Shown: positions 39,976 to 49,008 of the stretch, in pieces
Layout of the letters: each line of letters starts with the position of its first letter
Numbering within the stretch: position 1 is the first letter of the stretch
From: Sphingomonas endophytica
GTDB taxonomy: Bacteria > Pseudomonadota > Alphaproteobacteria > Sphingomonadales > Sphingomonadaceae
Assembly (NCBI RefSeq): GCF_001476895.1
Contig: NZ_LDTB01000004.1
Span: 1-64,000, forward strand
DNA length: 64,000 bases
Direction: 5' to 3'
Translations under genes and position numbers: made by a program
Notes under the pieces: generated by a model
The model's database searches: none
What the model saw: only the letters and a program-made list of their open reading frames with translations
Told to the model about the DNA's origin: nothing

Positions 39976-42273
39976 ATGCGTTCTTCGTCCAAGTCGATCC
40001 TGCTCGCCGGCGTCGCCGCCGGCCTGATGCTGTCGCTTTCGCCTGCCACCGCGCAGACCGCGCCGAATACCGCCGCCGCCGCCGCCGCCGATGATACCGG
40101 CCTGACCGACGTCGTCGTCACCGCCGAGCGCCGCAGCGAAAACCTGAAGCGCGTGCCGGTTTCGGTCGCGGTGGTGGAGGGTGACGACCTGCGCACCTTC
40201 CAGGCGGGCGGTGAGGACGCGCTGGCGCTCGCGGGTCGCGTCCCCGGCCTCTATGCCGAGACGACCACCGGCCGCATCTTCCCGCGCTATTACATTCGTG
40301 GCCTCGGCAACATCGACTTCTACCTCGGCGCGTCGCAGCCGGTGTCGATCATCCAGGACGATGTCGTGCTGGAGCATGTCGTGCTGAAATCGAACCCCGT
40401 CTATGACGTGGCGAAGGTCGAGGTGCTGCGCGGCCCGCAAGGCTCGCTGTTCGGTCGCAACACCACGGCGGGCATCATCAAGTTCGACACGATCCGCCCG
40501 GGCCAGGTCTGGACCAGCCGCTTCAACGCCTCCTACGGCACGTACAATACCGCGACGTTCGACGCGGGCGTCGGCGGGCCGATCGTGCAGGACAAGATCG
40601 CGATCCGCCTGTCGGGCCTGTACCAGCACCGCGACGACTGGATCGACAACACGTTCACCGGTGCCAGCGCCGACGGCACGCGTGGCGGGCGCAACGCGCT
40701 GGGCGGGTTCGACGAGCGCGACGCGCGCCTGCAGGTGCTGCTGACCCCGACCGAGACGCTGTCGGTCAACCTTTCGGGCCATGTCCGCTCCTATGAGGGC
40801 ACGTCGACGGTCTTCCACCGTGGCGCGCTGATCAAGGGACAGAACAATATCGGGCTGGAGCCGCGCGACCGGGTGGCGCTGGACGAAGGCGACAACAATC
40901 CGCAGGCGTACAAGACCTATGGCGGGTCGGTGAACGCCGGCTGGGACTTCGGCGCGGCGACGCTGACCTCGATCACCGCCTATGAGACCACCTCGGGCTA
41001 CAGCCGTGGCGACACCGATGGCGGTGCGGCGGCCAACTTCGGCGGCGTCGGCTTCGGCGAGAGCATGGGCCGCATCCGTGGGCTGGACCAGTGGACGCAG
41101 GAGCTGCGGCTGGCCAGCAACGGCGACGGCGCGTTCAAGTGGCAGTTCGGCGGCTTCTATTTCGACAACCGAGACGTCACCGAATTCTACCAGCGCGGCT
41201 ATTTCCTGTCGCCGGGTCAGGCGGCGCGCAATCCCAACAACTGGGTGCGGCTTCGTGACGTCAACACCAGCTGGGCGGTGTTCGGCCAGGCCAGCTATCG
41301 CCTGGCCGATCGCCTGACGCTGACCGCCGGCGCACGCTACACCGTCGACGAGAAGGAGACGCGGCTGGTCAAGGCGTCGCTGACGGCGGCAGGGGCCGAC
41401 AGCTTCCCGGCGACCGCGCCGCGCACCGTCAAGCTGACCGGCAAGGAGCCGAGCTGGGACGTGTCCGCACTCTACGAGATCGACCCGACCACCAGCGTCT
41501 ACGCCCGGATCGCGCGCGGTTTCCGCGGGCCGACGATTCAGGGGCGTTCGGCGGTGTTCAACACGCCGTTCTCGACCGCCGACAGCGAGACGATCATGTC
41601 GTACGAGGCGGGCGTGAAGACGCAGCCGACGTCGAAGCTGCGCATCAACGCCACCGCCTATACCTACCGCGTCAGCGACATCCAGCTGAACGGCAACGAC
41701 GTGAACGGCAACGGGACGCTGTTCAACGCCGACCACGCCAACGCCTATGGCATGGAAGCGGAGATGGAGTGGCGGCCGATCCGCAACATCACCTTCTCGC
41801 TGGGCGGCAGCGCGATCCATACCGAGATCAAGGATCCGCGCGTCTATGCGCAGGTCTGCGCGTTCGGCGGTCGCCCGACCTGCACCGTGCTGGATCCGAC
41901 CGTGCGCGGCGGGCTGTTCGCGCAGATCGACGGCAATCCCCTGCCCAACGCCCCGCGCTGGCAGGTCGATGCGGCGGTCCGCTACGACATCCCGCTCTCG
42001 GATCGCGGCAATTTCTTCGTGGCCAGCGACGTCAACATGCAGGGCTACACCAACCTGGTGCTGTACGAGACGCGCGAATTCTTCGCGAACGACAATCTGG
42101 AACTGGGGCTGAAGGCCGGTTTCACGACGGCGGACGGCAAGTATGAGATCGCCGCCTTCGCCCGGAACATCACCAACGAGAAGAACCTGAAGGGCGTGAT
42201 CGAGAATTACAACGCCGCCGTCTTCAACGAGCCGCGCATCGTCGGCATCTCGCTGAGCGGCCGCTTCGACTGA
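39976..42273 (+). CDS. TonB-dependent receptor
   Basis: A 765-aa outer-membrane receptor. The signal peptide ends at SPATAQT, followed by an alanine run, a TonB-box-like stretch (LTDVVVTAERRSENLKRVPVSV), the plug (LALAGRVPGLY, YYIRGLGNIDFYLGASQPV, VEVLRGPQGSLFGRNTTAG) and a barrel ending in SLSGRFD. The plug style is that of the large sphingomonad group that takes up sugars, aromatics or siderophores; the substrate is not predictable. AAAAGGGG lies before the ATG. It converges on the HAD hydrolase gene. Confidence 0.88.
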   Translation: MRSSSKSILLAGVAAGLMLSLSPATAQTAPNTAAAAAADDTGLTDVVVTAERRSENLKRVPVSVAVVEGDDLRTFQAGGEDALALAGRVPGLYAETTTGRIFPRYYIRGLGNIDFYLGASQPVSIIQDDVVLEHVVLKSNPVYDVAKVEVLRGPQGSLFGRNTTAGIIKFDTIRPGQVWTSRFNASYGTYNTATFDAGVGGPIVQDKIAIRLSGLYQHRDDWIDNTFTGASADGTRGGRNALGGFDERDARLQVLLTPTETLSVNLSGHVRSYEGTSTVFHRGALIKGQNNIGLEPRDRVALDEGDNNPQAYKTYGGSVNAGWDFGAATLTSITAYETTSGYSRGDTDGGAAANFGGVGFGESMGRIRGLDQWTQELRLASNGDGAFKWQFGGFYFDNRDVTEFYQRGYFLSPGQAARNPNNWVRLRDVNTSWAVFGQASYRLADRLTLTAGARYTVDEKETRLVKASLTAAGADSFPATAPRTVKLTGKEPSWDVSALYEIDPTTSVYARIARGFRGPTIQGRSAVFNTPFSTADSETIMSYEAGVKTQPTSKLRINATAYTYRVSDIQLNGNDVNGNGTLFNADHANAYGMEAEMEWRPIRNITFSLGGSAIHTEIKDPRVYAQVCAFGGRPTCTVLDPTVRGGLFAQIDGNPLPNAPRWQVDAAVRYDIPLSDRGNFFVASDVNMQGYTNLVLYETREFFANDNLELGLKAGFTTADGKYEIAAFARNITNEKNLKGVIENYNAAVFNEPRIVGISLSGRFD

Positions 42274-42303
42274 TCGTGCGGGGGGTGGCCGGCGCGCCGC
42301 CCC

Positions 42304-43002
42304 CTACCCCTCGATCTGCGCGATCCAGTCCGGCAGCTCCGCCAGTCGCGCGAGTTGCCGGAACCGCGGATGATCGGCGGGCGCGGTCGCCGCCTCATGG
42401 CTCCACGCCAGCGGTTGCGGGATATACGCCCCCCACGCCCCCGCCTCCAGCGCGGGGAGCACGTCCGAGCGCATCGAGTCGCCCGCCATCACCGCTCGCT
42501 CCGGCGCGCAGCCGTAACGGTGAAAGACGCGCACGAACGTGTCGGCGTGCTTGTCGCTGACGATCTCCACCCCGGTGAACAGCTGCCCCAGTCCGGACGC
42601 GGCGAGCTTCACCTCCTGGTGCAGCAGGTCGCCCTTCGTCACCAGCACCAGCCGCCCCATCCCGGCCAGCCGCTCCAGCGTGTCGCCGATCCCGTCGAGC
42701 AGTTCGACCGGATGCGCCAGCAGTTCGCGCCCGATCGCCAGGATGCGCCCCACCGCCGGCGCGGGCAGATCGTCGCCCGCCAGTTCCAGCGCGGTTTCGA
42801 TCATCGACAGCGTGAAGCTCTTCGCGCCATAGCCGTAATGGCGCAGGTTGCGGACCTCGATGGCCTGCATCCGCTCCCGCACGGCGGCGTCCTCGGCATA
42901 GGGTGCGACCAGCTCCGCGAACGCCTGCTCGGCCGCGGCGAAGAAGCGCATATTGTGCCAGAGCGTGTCGTCGGCATCGAGGCAGATAAGATCGATCGGC
43001 AT
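42304..43002 (-). CDS. HAD-superfamily hydrolase
   Basis: A 232-aa haloacid-dehalogenase-fold phosphatase. The nucleophile motif is CLDADDTLWHN (D-x-D), motif II is LVLVTKGD, the lysine is in EIVSDKHADTF, and the acidic motif IV is VMAGDSMRSDVLPALEAG. The cap is C1-type helical. The ATG at 43002 matches the family start. It lies 20 bp after the outer-membrane-type gene and probably shares its transcript. The substrate is unknown. Confidence 0.86.
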   Translation of the reverse strand: MPIDLICLDADDTLWHNMRFFAAAEQAFAELVAPYAEDAAVRERMQAIEVRNLRHYGYGAKSFTLSMIETALELAGDDLPAPAVGRILAIGRELLAHPVELLDGIGDTLERLAGMGRLVLVTKGDLLHQEVKLAASGLGQLFTGVEIVSDKHADTFVRVFHRYGCAPERAVMAGDSMRSDVLPALEAGAWGAYIPQPLAWSHEAATAPADHPRFRQLARLAELPDWIAQIEG

Positions 43003-43022
43003 GGTGCGCGTCTCTACTGCGA

Positions 43023-43742
43023 TCAGAGTTCGCGTACCAGCCGCACGCCCAATGCCGGCCGGGCGCGGTGATGGCGATGCTTCTCGACGCCCGCGCCCGC
43101 CTGCACCGCGACCTTGTTGGCCACCCGCTGGTGAAGCTGCGGCGTGACCCGCACCAGCCGCTCGCGCCCGCCCGCGACATTGACCTCGATCCCGACGGTG
43201 GTGCCCGGCGTCGCATCGTAGAAGGTCGCATGGTTGAGCAGCAGCGCATTGCGCCCCGCCCGCCGCGCCAGCGCGATGTCGTCCAGTCCGACCATGTTCA
43301 TCATGCTCCACCGTCCGGAGAAGCGATGCCCGGCCATATAGAGCAGGCTGTTGGAATAGAGCCCGGTTTCACGGTCGTAGATGCCCAGATACTGCACGCC
43401 GTGTGCGCTGCTTCCGTTCGCCGAGGCGCCGAACGCGGCCTGTAGCCCGAGCTTCAGCGCCTCCAGCCGCGCGCCGTCGAACGGCAGCTCGAACTCGATC
43501 GCCTTGCCGTCGGCGAAGGCATATTCGATCTCCGGCGCCCATTCGGCGGAGCGGGGCCGGAACGGCGAGGTGGTCATCGCCAGCGCGTTGACCTCCGCCT
43601 CCCCTTTCCGCGCGCCGAGCGGGCGCATCATGTCGAAGATCATCGGTTCGGGAATGTCAGGATAGGTGGTCTGCGCGGCAATTGGTGTTGCCGCGGCGAA
43701 CAGGGCGATGGCGAACGGGATCGCGGCGGGGGCGATGCGCAT
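43023..43742 (-). CDS. Exported beta-rich protein, likely outer membrane
   Basis: A 239-aa protein of unknown family. The signal peptide is MRIAPAAIPFAIALFAAATPIAAQ. The remainder alternates polar and hydrophobic residues (EIEYAFADGKAIEFELPF, GLYSNSLLYMAGHRF, TTVGIEVNVAGGRERLVRVTPQLHQ), suggesting a beta-barrel like those in copper-resistance or aromatic-transport clusters. Upstream in-frame starts precede the signal peptide and are rejected. It is probably co-transcribed with the HAD hydrolase. Confidence 0.65.
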   Translation of the reverse strand: MRIAPAAIPFAIALFAAATPIAAQTTYPDIPEPMIFDMMRPLGARKGEAEVNALAMTTSPFRPRSAEWAPEIEYAFADGKAIEFELPFDGARLEALKLGLQAAFGASANGSSAHGVQYLGIYDRETGLYSNSLLYMAGHRFSGRWSMMNMVGLDDIALARRAGRNALLLNHATFYDATPGTTVGIEVNVAGGRERLVRVTPQLHQRVANKVAVQAGAGVEKHRHHRARPALGVRLVREL

Positions 43743-43837
43743 GGGGCTCTCCGCTGATGCTGGTGAAGCCTCTTCCCGTAGCGAGCCCGGATTGCGCAAG
43801 ATGCTGACGAAGCGTGACATTGTGTTGCGGCGCCGCC

Positions 43838-43856
43838 GCGAATGTTGCGAATGTTG
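43838..43856 (-). repeat. 19-nt tandem motif, copy 2 (reverse complement of 8858-8876)
   Basis: GCGAATGTTGCGAATGTTG is an exact reverse complement of the motif before gor. It lies about 96 bp upstream of the exported beta-rich protein's start. A third TTGCG unit follows on the right. Confidence 0.6.
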
Positions 43857-44346
43857 CGACGGTGGCGGTTGGCGGAAGTTCACAAAGTTGACGCCACGCT
43901 CGCGCCGGGCGACGGGTTTTCGAGCGGCTGGCGCGATGGTGCGGGGGTAGCTCGTGGCGGCAGGGCGAGACATGGCGCGAGAATAGCATCGGCGTCCGCT
44001 TGTAGGACAGGGTGCCTGCCTGCGCGTCGCCGGTTTTGCGCAGCCGCGCATCCTCGCGCCACTCGCTTCGACGTCGATCATGCGAGCCGACCGGCGCCTT
44101 GTCGTGCGGCGTGAGCCCATCCGTCCAGCCGGCGACGCCCCGGGCGGCGACGAGACGGACAGCGATGGGCCGTCACCAGATCGCCATCAGCGGTAGCGCC
44201 GCTTTGCGATCGGCCTTGATCGGGTTGCGTCTGAAGCGTCCTGACGGCCTCCAGCCATGCTCAATAGCGTCTGTCAGGAACTGTGGGCCTGGATCGCCTT
44301 CGGGAATGTGTGCACGAGCGCAGTGAAAGACAGAATCGCCCGATCG
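43857..44346. other. Gene-free stretch
   Basis: No convincing coding region on either strand in the stretch from 43857 to 44346. The codon pattern is irregular and there is no ribosome site. A minus-strand reading near 44200-44320 (PQFLTDAIEHGWRPSGRF) could be a relic of some gene, but I do not recognise it. Confidence 0.4.
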
Positions 44347-44961
44347 TCAGGCGGCATTGTCCAGGTAACCATAGACCGCCCTGCCGACGCGCGAACCAAG
44401 AGCGTCCCGATCCTGTTCGCCACGTTCACCCGCGGCGTCCACCATACCCTTGATGATCGCCAACACGTCCTGCGCGGCTATAACGGGATCGCGCTGCTGC
44501 GGGAGATCGGTGCGCGCCAGGATCGACAACAGGATCGAATGCAGCCGGCGTGTGACACGCCGGGTATCTTCATCGAAGGGCAGCCGCGCCTCTTCCAGAT
44601 CCAGCAGCCTGGCCAAGGCGGGTCGGCGCAGTTGATGGTTCACCGCCGATGCGATCACACCTCGCACTGCCTCTCGGCCGTTTGCACCAGCGGCGATCGC
44701 CTCGCACTCGACGATCAGCAGCGATGTCTCGCGCACGATCAAGGCCCCGATCAGCGCCTCCTTGCCGGGAAAATACTGATAGAGCGAGCCGATGCTGACG
44801 CCAGCCCGCTCGGCGACCGCATTGGTGGTGAATACGCCGAGTCCATCCTGTTCCAGAATGCGAGCCGCCGCCTCGATGATCGCCGCCACCGTCTCGGCGG
44901 AGCGGCATTGACGCGGCACTTTACGGGGGCGCGGGCGCTGCGACGTCGTCGTTTCTTCCAT
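44347..44961 (-). CDS. TetR/AcrR-family regulator
   Basis: A 204-aa repressor. The N-terminal TetR helix-turn-helix is clear: AAIIEAAARILEQDGLGVFTTNAVAERAGVSIGSLYQYFPGKEALIGAL. The C-terminal ligand-binding part is helical (RRPALARLLDLEEARLPF). A start at 44982 is also possible; MEETTTSQRPR at 44961 is shorter and leaves room for a promoter. It is divergent from the darcynin gene, whose expression it probably controls. Confidence 0.87.
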   Translation of the reverse strand: MEETTTSQRPRPRKVPRQCRSAETVAAIIEAAARILEQDGLGVFTTNAVAERAGVSIGSLYQYFPGKEALIGALIVRETSLLIVECEAIAAGANGREAVRGVIASAVNHQLRRPALARLLDLEEARLPFDEDTRRVTRRLHSILLSILARTDLPQQRDPVIAAQDVLAIIKGMVDAAGERGEQDRDALGSRVGRAVYGYLDNAA

Positions 44962-44967
44962 GGATCG

Positions 44968-45003
44968 AATGCGAGTAGCCAAATATGAGGTTATGCTCGC
45001 ATT
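44968..45003. promoter_or_regulatory. Candidate TetR operator dyad
   Basis: AATGCGAG at 44968-44975 and CTCGCATT at 44996-45003 are perfect 8-bp inverted arms with a 20-bp AT-rich centre. They lie between the two divergent starts. The wide spacing is unusual for TetR, so this is a tentative site. Confidence 0.35.
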
Positions 45004-45037
45004 TTACGTCCTGCACATGATGATGCAAGGATACACG

Positions 45038-45400
45038 ATGACTATCACACAATCGCCCTTCGAACCGACCGTTACCGTCTTCATGCTGGTCAAGACATCG
45101 CCGGAATGGCTCGGGTTCGCCGTCGATCACCGCTTCGAACTTCTGGCGAAGCATTTCACTCCTATCCTCAAGAATCACGCGGCGAACGTCTCGCTGCGCT
45201 TCTTCGACGTGGAATTCTATTCGACGCGCGTCACCGACATCTGGATGTGGGACGCAGCGGATCATCATTCCTACCAGTTACTGGTGGAAGACCTGCGCGA
45301 AACGGCCTTCTGGGATCGCTATTTCGACATCGTGGAAATCCTGACCGGCGTGGAAAACGCCTATGCCAAGAACTATGATAGGCCGGTCATCACCGCCTGA
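45038..45400 (+). CDS. Darcynin-like protein
   Basis: A 120-aa protein resembling the darcynin family, a small domain of unknown function that looks like a dimeric ferredoxin-like (antibiotic-monooxygenase-type) fold. Visible features are TVFMLVKTSPEWLGF at the start, VSLRFFDVEFYSTRVTDIWMW in the middle, and YQLLVEDLRETAFWDRYFDIVEI near the end. CAAGGA lies 6 nt before the ATG. An upstream ATG at 44960 would overlap the regulator and is rejected. Control by the divergent TetR protein is likely. Confidence 0.7.
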   Translation: MTITQSPFEPTVTVFMLVKTSPEWLGFAVDHRFELLAKHFTPILKNHAANVSLRFFDVEFYSTRVTDIWMWDAADHHSYQLLVEDLRETAFWDRYFDIVEILTGVENAYAKNYDRPVITA

Positions 45401-45474
45401 CCGACCGAGAGGGGCGTCATCCCCGCCCCTCTTAGTCGTTCCCGCAAAAGACCGGCCAACGAGACGGCGCAGGC

Positions 45475-45611
45475 TTTGCCGCTGGGATCGAACATCGGGA
45501 AAGGGTCGGGTCGGGTGGCGCCAGCCGACCGTGTAGACTTTTTGCACGATACCGTTTGGTGTACGGTAGGTCTGAAAGCCCATCGCCTCATAGTAGCGAA
45601 GGCCGGACCGA
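45475..45611 (-). pseudogene. Possible GNAT acetyltransferase C-terminal fragment
   Basis: On the minus strand the bases just after the alpha/beta-hydrolase stop read ADNRSGLRYYEAMGFQTYRTPNGIVQKVY, which resembles the last helix and strand of GNAT N-acetyltransferases (N-x-xGLRYYE-xxGF). There is no acetyl-CoA motif and no start, so this is at most a remnant. It may mark a recombination joint between 45.4 and 45.6 kb. Confidence 0.4.
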
Positions 45612-46373
45612 TTATCGGCGCCGGTTGTCGACGAGGTCGTCATCCAGATTGCGGAGCAACGTATCTGCGAACAGCTGCGGATTTTCGAGCATCATGAGAT
45701 GACCCGTGTCCGCGATGACGGTGTCCGAAGTCGCGCGAGCCGAGAGCCACTCCGGCACGTTCCACCCGTGGCGAGAGCGGGCACCGGCCACGAGGTGAAC
45801 GGGCACACCCGACGCGACGACGGCACGCAATTGCTCAAGATACTCCTCGGCCGCCGTCGCACTGACCACCGCCCGCGCCTGCGTCCGAAGCGTGGAGACA
45901 GGCTGGTTATCCAGCCATGCTGCGGCGGTGCTCAGGGTGAAGGCGGACGCCGCCACGCCAGATCGACCGATCCATGCGGCGACATCGGAGCGAAAGCCCG
46001 CAACCTCCTGCGCGATATCCGGCAGCGCTTGCCGTGCGATCTTCTGTGACCAGAAGGCGTCGCTCAACGTCATATTACCTTCGACACTCGTCAGCGACCG
46101 GGTGAGTTCGGGGTAGCGGTGAGCGAAGATGGTGGCCACGGCTCCGCCCACCGAGTGGCCGATGACGTCGACCTGGCATTCCACATGCTCTCGAACATGC
46201 GCGGCCACATGGTCGGCCTGATCAACGAGTGTCCATCCCGCGGGAGATTGGTCGCGCAAGGCACCATAGCCAAGCAGATCGGGCGCGAGCACCAAACGGT
46301 TTACAAAAGCGGAGAGGATGCGCGGCGCATTCAACGACCCGAACAAGCCGTGGATCAGCAAAACAGCTGTCAT
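45612..46373 (-). CDS. Alpha/beta-fold hydrolase
   Basis: A 253-aa serine hydrolase. The oxyanion region is LLIHGLFGS, the nucleophile elbow is VIGHSVGGAVA, and the catalytic histidine is in VIADTGHLMMLENP. Size and cap region (residues ~115-185, helical) fit esterases of the YbfF type. The substrate is unknown. Its last codons abut an acetyltransferase-like remnant, and a few extra residues (DNRRR) at its end may come from that joint. Confidence 0.85.
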   Translation of the reverse strand: MTAVLLIHGLFGSLNAPRILSAFVNRLVLAPDLLGYGALRDQSPAGWTLVDQADHVAAHVREHVECQVDVIGHSVGGAVATIFAHRYPELTRSLTSVEGNMTLSDAFWSQKIARQALPDIAQEVAGFRSDVAAWIGRSGVAASAFTLSTAAAWLDNQPVSTLRTQARAVVSATAAEEYLEQLRAVVASGVPVHLVAGARSRHGWNVPEWLSARATSDTVIADTGHLMMLENPQLFADTLLRNLDDDLVDNRRR

Positions 46374-46491
46374 CGCCCCATCTCTTCCTTCGCACTGGTC
46401 CGGACCCGCTCGGACATCGGGCGCGCCACGGGCAAAGCCCGTGTCTTCGGTCGGCGCGGTGGCGCCGCCGGCCGGGCACAGCTCGGGGTTT

Positions 46492-46512
46492 GCGGGTAGC
46501 TTGGCTACCCGC
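46492..46512 (-). terminator. Hairpin after typA
   Basis: A perfect 9-bp stem GCGGGTAGC/GCTACCCGC with a 3-nt loop, 13 bp after the typA stop on the minus strand. There is no T-run. No gene is seen in the 152-bp gap. Confidence 0.4.
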
Positions 46513-46525
46513 TTGCCGCCGCGCG

Positions 46526-48346
46526 TTACGCCGCCTTCGCGCGGCTGGCGCGCTTGCGCTCGTGCGGGTCGAGGTGGCGCTTGCGCAGGCGGATCGACTT
46601 GGGGGTCACCTCGACCATCTCGTCGTCGTCGATATAGGCGATCGCCTGTTCCAGCGTCATCTTCTTCGGCGGGGTCAGGCGAATCGCATCGTCCTTGCCG
46701 CCCGACGCGCGGAAGTTCGTCAGCTGCTTCGCCTTCATCGGATTGACCTCCAGGTCATCCGTCTTGGCGTTCTCGCCGATGATCATGCCCTCGTACAGCG
46801 CCTCGCCGTGCCCGACGAACAGGATGCCGCGATCCTCGAGCGGACCCAGCGCATAGCCCTGCGCCTCGCCGGCGCCGTTCGAGATCAGGACGCCGTTCTT
46901 GCGGCCCTCGATCGCGCCCTTGTGGGGGCCGTACTTCTCGAACAGCCGGTTCATGATGCCGGTGCCGCGCGTGTCCGACAGGAACTCGCCGTGATAGCCG
47001 ATCATGCCGCGCGACGGCGCGGAGAAGGTGATGCGGGTCTTGCCGCCGGTCGAGGGACGCATGTCGGTCATCTCGGCCTTGCGCAGGTTCATCTTCTCGA
47101 CGACCGTGCCCGAATGCTCTTCATCGACGTCGATGATGACGGTTTCGTACGGCTCGGTCTTCTTGCCGTCCTCATCCTCGCCGAACAGCACGCGCGGACG
47201 GCTGATGCCCAGCTCGAAGCCTTCGCGGCGCATCGTCTCGATCAGGACGCCGAGCTGAAGCTCGCCGCGCCCGGCGACCTCGAAGCTGTCGCGGTCGGCG
47301 GATTCGGTCACCTTGATCGCGACGTTCGTCTCCGCTTCGCGCATCAGGCGGTCGCGGATCATGCGGCTGGTTACCTTGCTGCCCTCACGGCCCGCCATCG
47401 GCGAGTCGTTGACCGCGAAGCGCATCGACAGCGTCGGCGGATCGATCGGCTGCGCCTGGATCGGCACGCTGACCGAGGTGTCGGCGATCGTGTTGGCGAC
47501 GGTCGCGACGGTCAGGCCGGCGAGCGAGATGATGTCGCCGGCGCGTGCTTCCTCGACGGGAACGCGCTCGAGCCCGCGGAAGCTCATCAGCTTCGACGCG
47601 CGGCCGGTCTCGATCACGTTGCCCTGGTTGTCGAGCGCGTGGATCGGCTGGTTGACCTTCACCACGCCCGACTGGACGCGGCCGGTGAGGATGCGGCCGA
47701 GGAAGTTGTCGCGGTCGAGCAGCGTCACGAGGAAGCTGAACGGCGCGTCCTGATCCAGCGACGGCGGCGGGACGTGATCGACGATCTTCTGGAACAGCGG
47801 GGTCAGCGTGCCCTCGCGACGGTCCATGTCCTCCGAGGCATAGCCATTGCGGCCCGACGCGTAGAGGACCGGGAAGTCGAGTTGCTCGTCATTGGCTTCC
47901 AGCGCGACGAACAGGTCGAACACCTCGTCCAGCACTTCCTGGATACGCGCGTCCGAACGGTCGACCTTGTTGACGACGACGATCGGGCGCAGGCCCAGCG
48001 CCAGCGCCTTGCCGGTCACGAACTTCGTCTGCGGCATCGCGCCCTCGGCCGCGTCGACCAGCAGGATCACGCCGTCGACCATCGAGAGGATCCGCTCCAC
48101 CTCGCCGCCGAAATCGGCGTGGCCGGGCGTATCGACGATGTTGATGCGCGTGCCTTCCCACTCGATCGAGGTCGGCTTGGCGAGAATGGTGATCCCGCGC
48201 TCCTTTTCGAGGTCGTTCGAGTCCATCGCGCGCTCTTCGACGCGCTGATTGTCGCGGAAAGTGCCGGACTGGCGGAACAACTGGTCGACGAGGGTGGTCT
48301 TGCCATGATCGACGTGCGCGATGATGGCGATGTTGCGCAGGTTCAT
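46526..48346 (-). CDS. typA: Ribosome-associated GTPase TypA/BipA
   Basis: A translational GTPase of 606 aa: G1 AHVDHGKTTL, switch II DTPGHADFGGEVER, NKVDR, and SGRNGYAS as G5. EF-G-like domains and the family C-terminal domain follow (KKMTLEQAIAYIDDDEMVEVTPKS). TypA binds the ribosome under stress or low temperature and helps 50S assembly. The minus-strand ATG at 48346 has a clear downstream frame. It is a single gene. Confidence 0.97.
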   Translation of the reverse strand: MNLRNIAIIAHVDHGKTTLVDQLFRQSGTFRDNQRVEERAMDSNDLEKERGITILAKPTSIEWEGTRINIVDTPGHADFGGEVERILSMVDGVILLVDAAEGAMPQTKFVTGKALALGLRPIVVVNKVDRSDARIQEVLDEVFDLFVALEANDEQLDFPVLYASGRNGYASEDMDRREGTLTPLFQKIVDHVPPPSLDQDAPFSFLVTLLDRDNFLGRILTGRVQSGVVKVNQPIHALDNQGNVIETGRASKLMSFRGLERVPVEEARAGDIISLAGLTVATVANTIADTSVSVPIQAQPIDPPTLSMRFAVNDSPMAGREGSKVTSRMIRDRLMREAETNVAIKVTESADRDSFEVAGRGELQLGVLIETMRREGFELGISRPRVLFGEDEDGKKTEPYETVIIDVDEEHSGTVVEKMNLRKAEMTDMRPSTGGKTRITFSAPSRGMIGYHGEFLSDTRGTGIMNRLFEKYGPHKGAIEGRKNGVLISNGAGEAQGYALGPLEDRGILFVGHGEALYEGMIIGENAKTDDLEVNPMKAKQLTNFRASGGKDDAIRLTPPKKMTLEQAIAYIDDDEMVEVTPKSIRLRKRHLDPHERKRASRAKAA

Positions 48347-48445
48347 ACGGGTTCCTGAGGGTGGCCCGCTTGTCCGCAGGCAGTTTCGCCGCGCCCCTTA
48401 GCGGAAAGTTGCAACGAACGCCAGCCTTGCCGCCCGAATGACGAA

Positions 48446-48477
48446 CGGGCCGGCCACCCCGCGAGGTGACCGGCCCG
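48446..48477 (-). terminator. Hairpin after metallothionein operon
   Basis: A 13-bp stem with one G:U pair (CGGGCCGGCCACC / GGTGACCGGCCCG), loop CCGCGA, 27 bp after the smtA-like stop. There is no T-run on the minus strand, so it may rely on Rho. Confidence 0.5.
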
Positions 48478-48503
48478 CCCGTTGCTACCGTGACGGTCGC
48501 GGA

Positions 48504-48674
48504 TCAGCCGTGGCAGACGCAACCGGCATGCTCGCAACCTTCGCCATCGCTGTGGTGCGTGGCGCAGGAATCGCTGCAGAAGCTGCGGCCGTCGGCCTCG
48601 ATCGCCTTGCCGGCGCTGACGATGCAGACGCAATCGGCGCAGGCGCACTTCACCATTTCGACTTCGATGCTCAT
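48504..48674 (-). CDS. smtA: Bacterial metallothionein, SmtA type
   Basis: A 56-aa cysteine-rich protein that binds zinc and cadmium in a cluster in the cytoplasm. Nine cysteines are at 10, 12, 15, 17, 33, 37, 47, 52 and 54, with histidines at 40, 41, 49 and 55: KCACADCVC, then SFCSDSCATHH, then GCEHAGCVCHG. Both the length and the count of nine cysteines match cyanobacterial SmtA. GAGGAATAAG lies just before the ATG. It is 4 nt downstream of an ArsR/SmtB repressor, which sets up an SmtB-SmtA type circuit. Easily missed because of its size. Confidence 0.9.
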   Translation of the reverse strand: MSIEVEMVKCACADCVCIVSAGKAIEADGRSFCSDSCATHHSDGEGCEHAGCVCHG

Positions 48675-48678
48675 GATC

Positions 48679-48984
48679 TTATTCCTCGTGGCTGTGGTCG
48701 TCGGGTTCGAGAATATGGTCCATCATGTTGGTCAGCATGACGCGGACGTGGCAGTCGGGCAGCGCGTAATAGACGTTGCGCCCCTGACGGCTCTGTCGCA
48801 GCAGCCGCCCCGCGCGCAGCAGGCGAAGATGCTGCGATACGAGGCTCTGGCTGATCCCCAGCTCCTCGGTCAGCTCCCCCACCGAGCGCGCGCCGTCGAG
48901 ACAGGCCGCCACCAGGCGCAGCCGGTTCGGCTCCCCCAGCAGGCGGAACAGCTCGGACAATTGGGCGCTTTCGTCAGGGGTCAT
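48679..48984 (-). CDS. smtB: ArsR/SmtB-family metal-sensing repressor
   Basis: A 101-aa winged-helix repressor with an HTH at SVGELTEELGISQSLVSQHLRLLR. The alpha5 metal site is complete: D77, H79, H90 and E93 (D-x-H-x10-H-x2-E), the zinc-sensing set known from SmtB and CzrA. There is no alpha3 CxC motif. The tail DDHSHEE could add ligands. A more upstream ATG at 49032 lies upstream of the predicted transcription start, so ATG 48984 with GAGG nearby is preferred. First gene of the two-gene operon with the metallothionein. Confidence 0.88.
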   Translation of the reverse strand: MTPDESAQLSELFRLLGEPNRLRLVAACLDGARSVGELTEELGISQSLVSQHLRLLRAGRLLRQSRQGRNVYYALPDCHVRVMLTNMMDHILEPDDHSHEE

Positions 48985-49008
48985 GCCATCCTCATATGAA
49001 CGATCTCT

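Noticed and set aside
43857..44346. Possible transposase relic
   Set aside because: No DDE motif, terminal repeats or recognisable domain in any frame.
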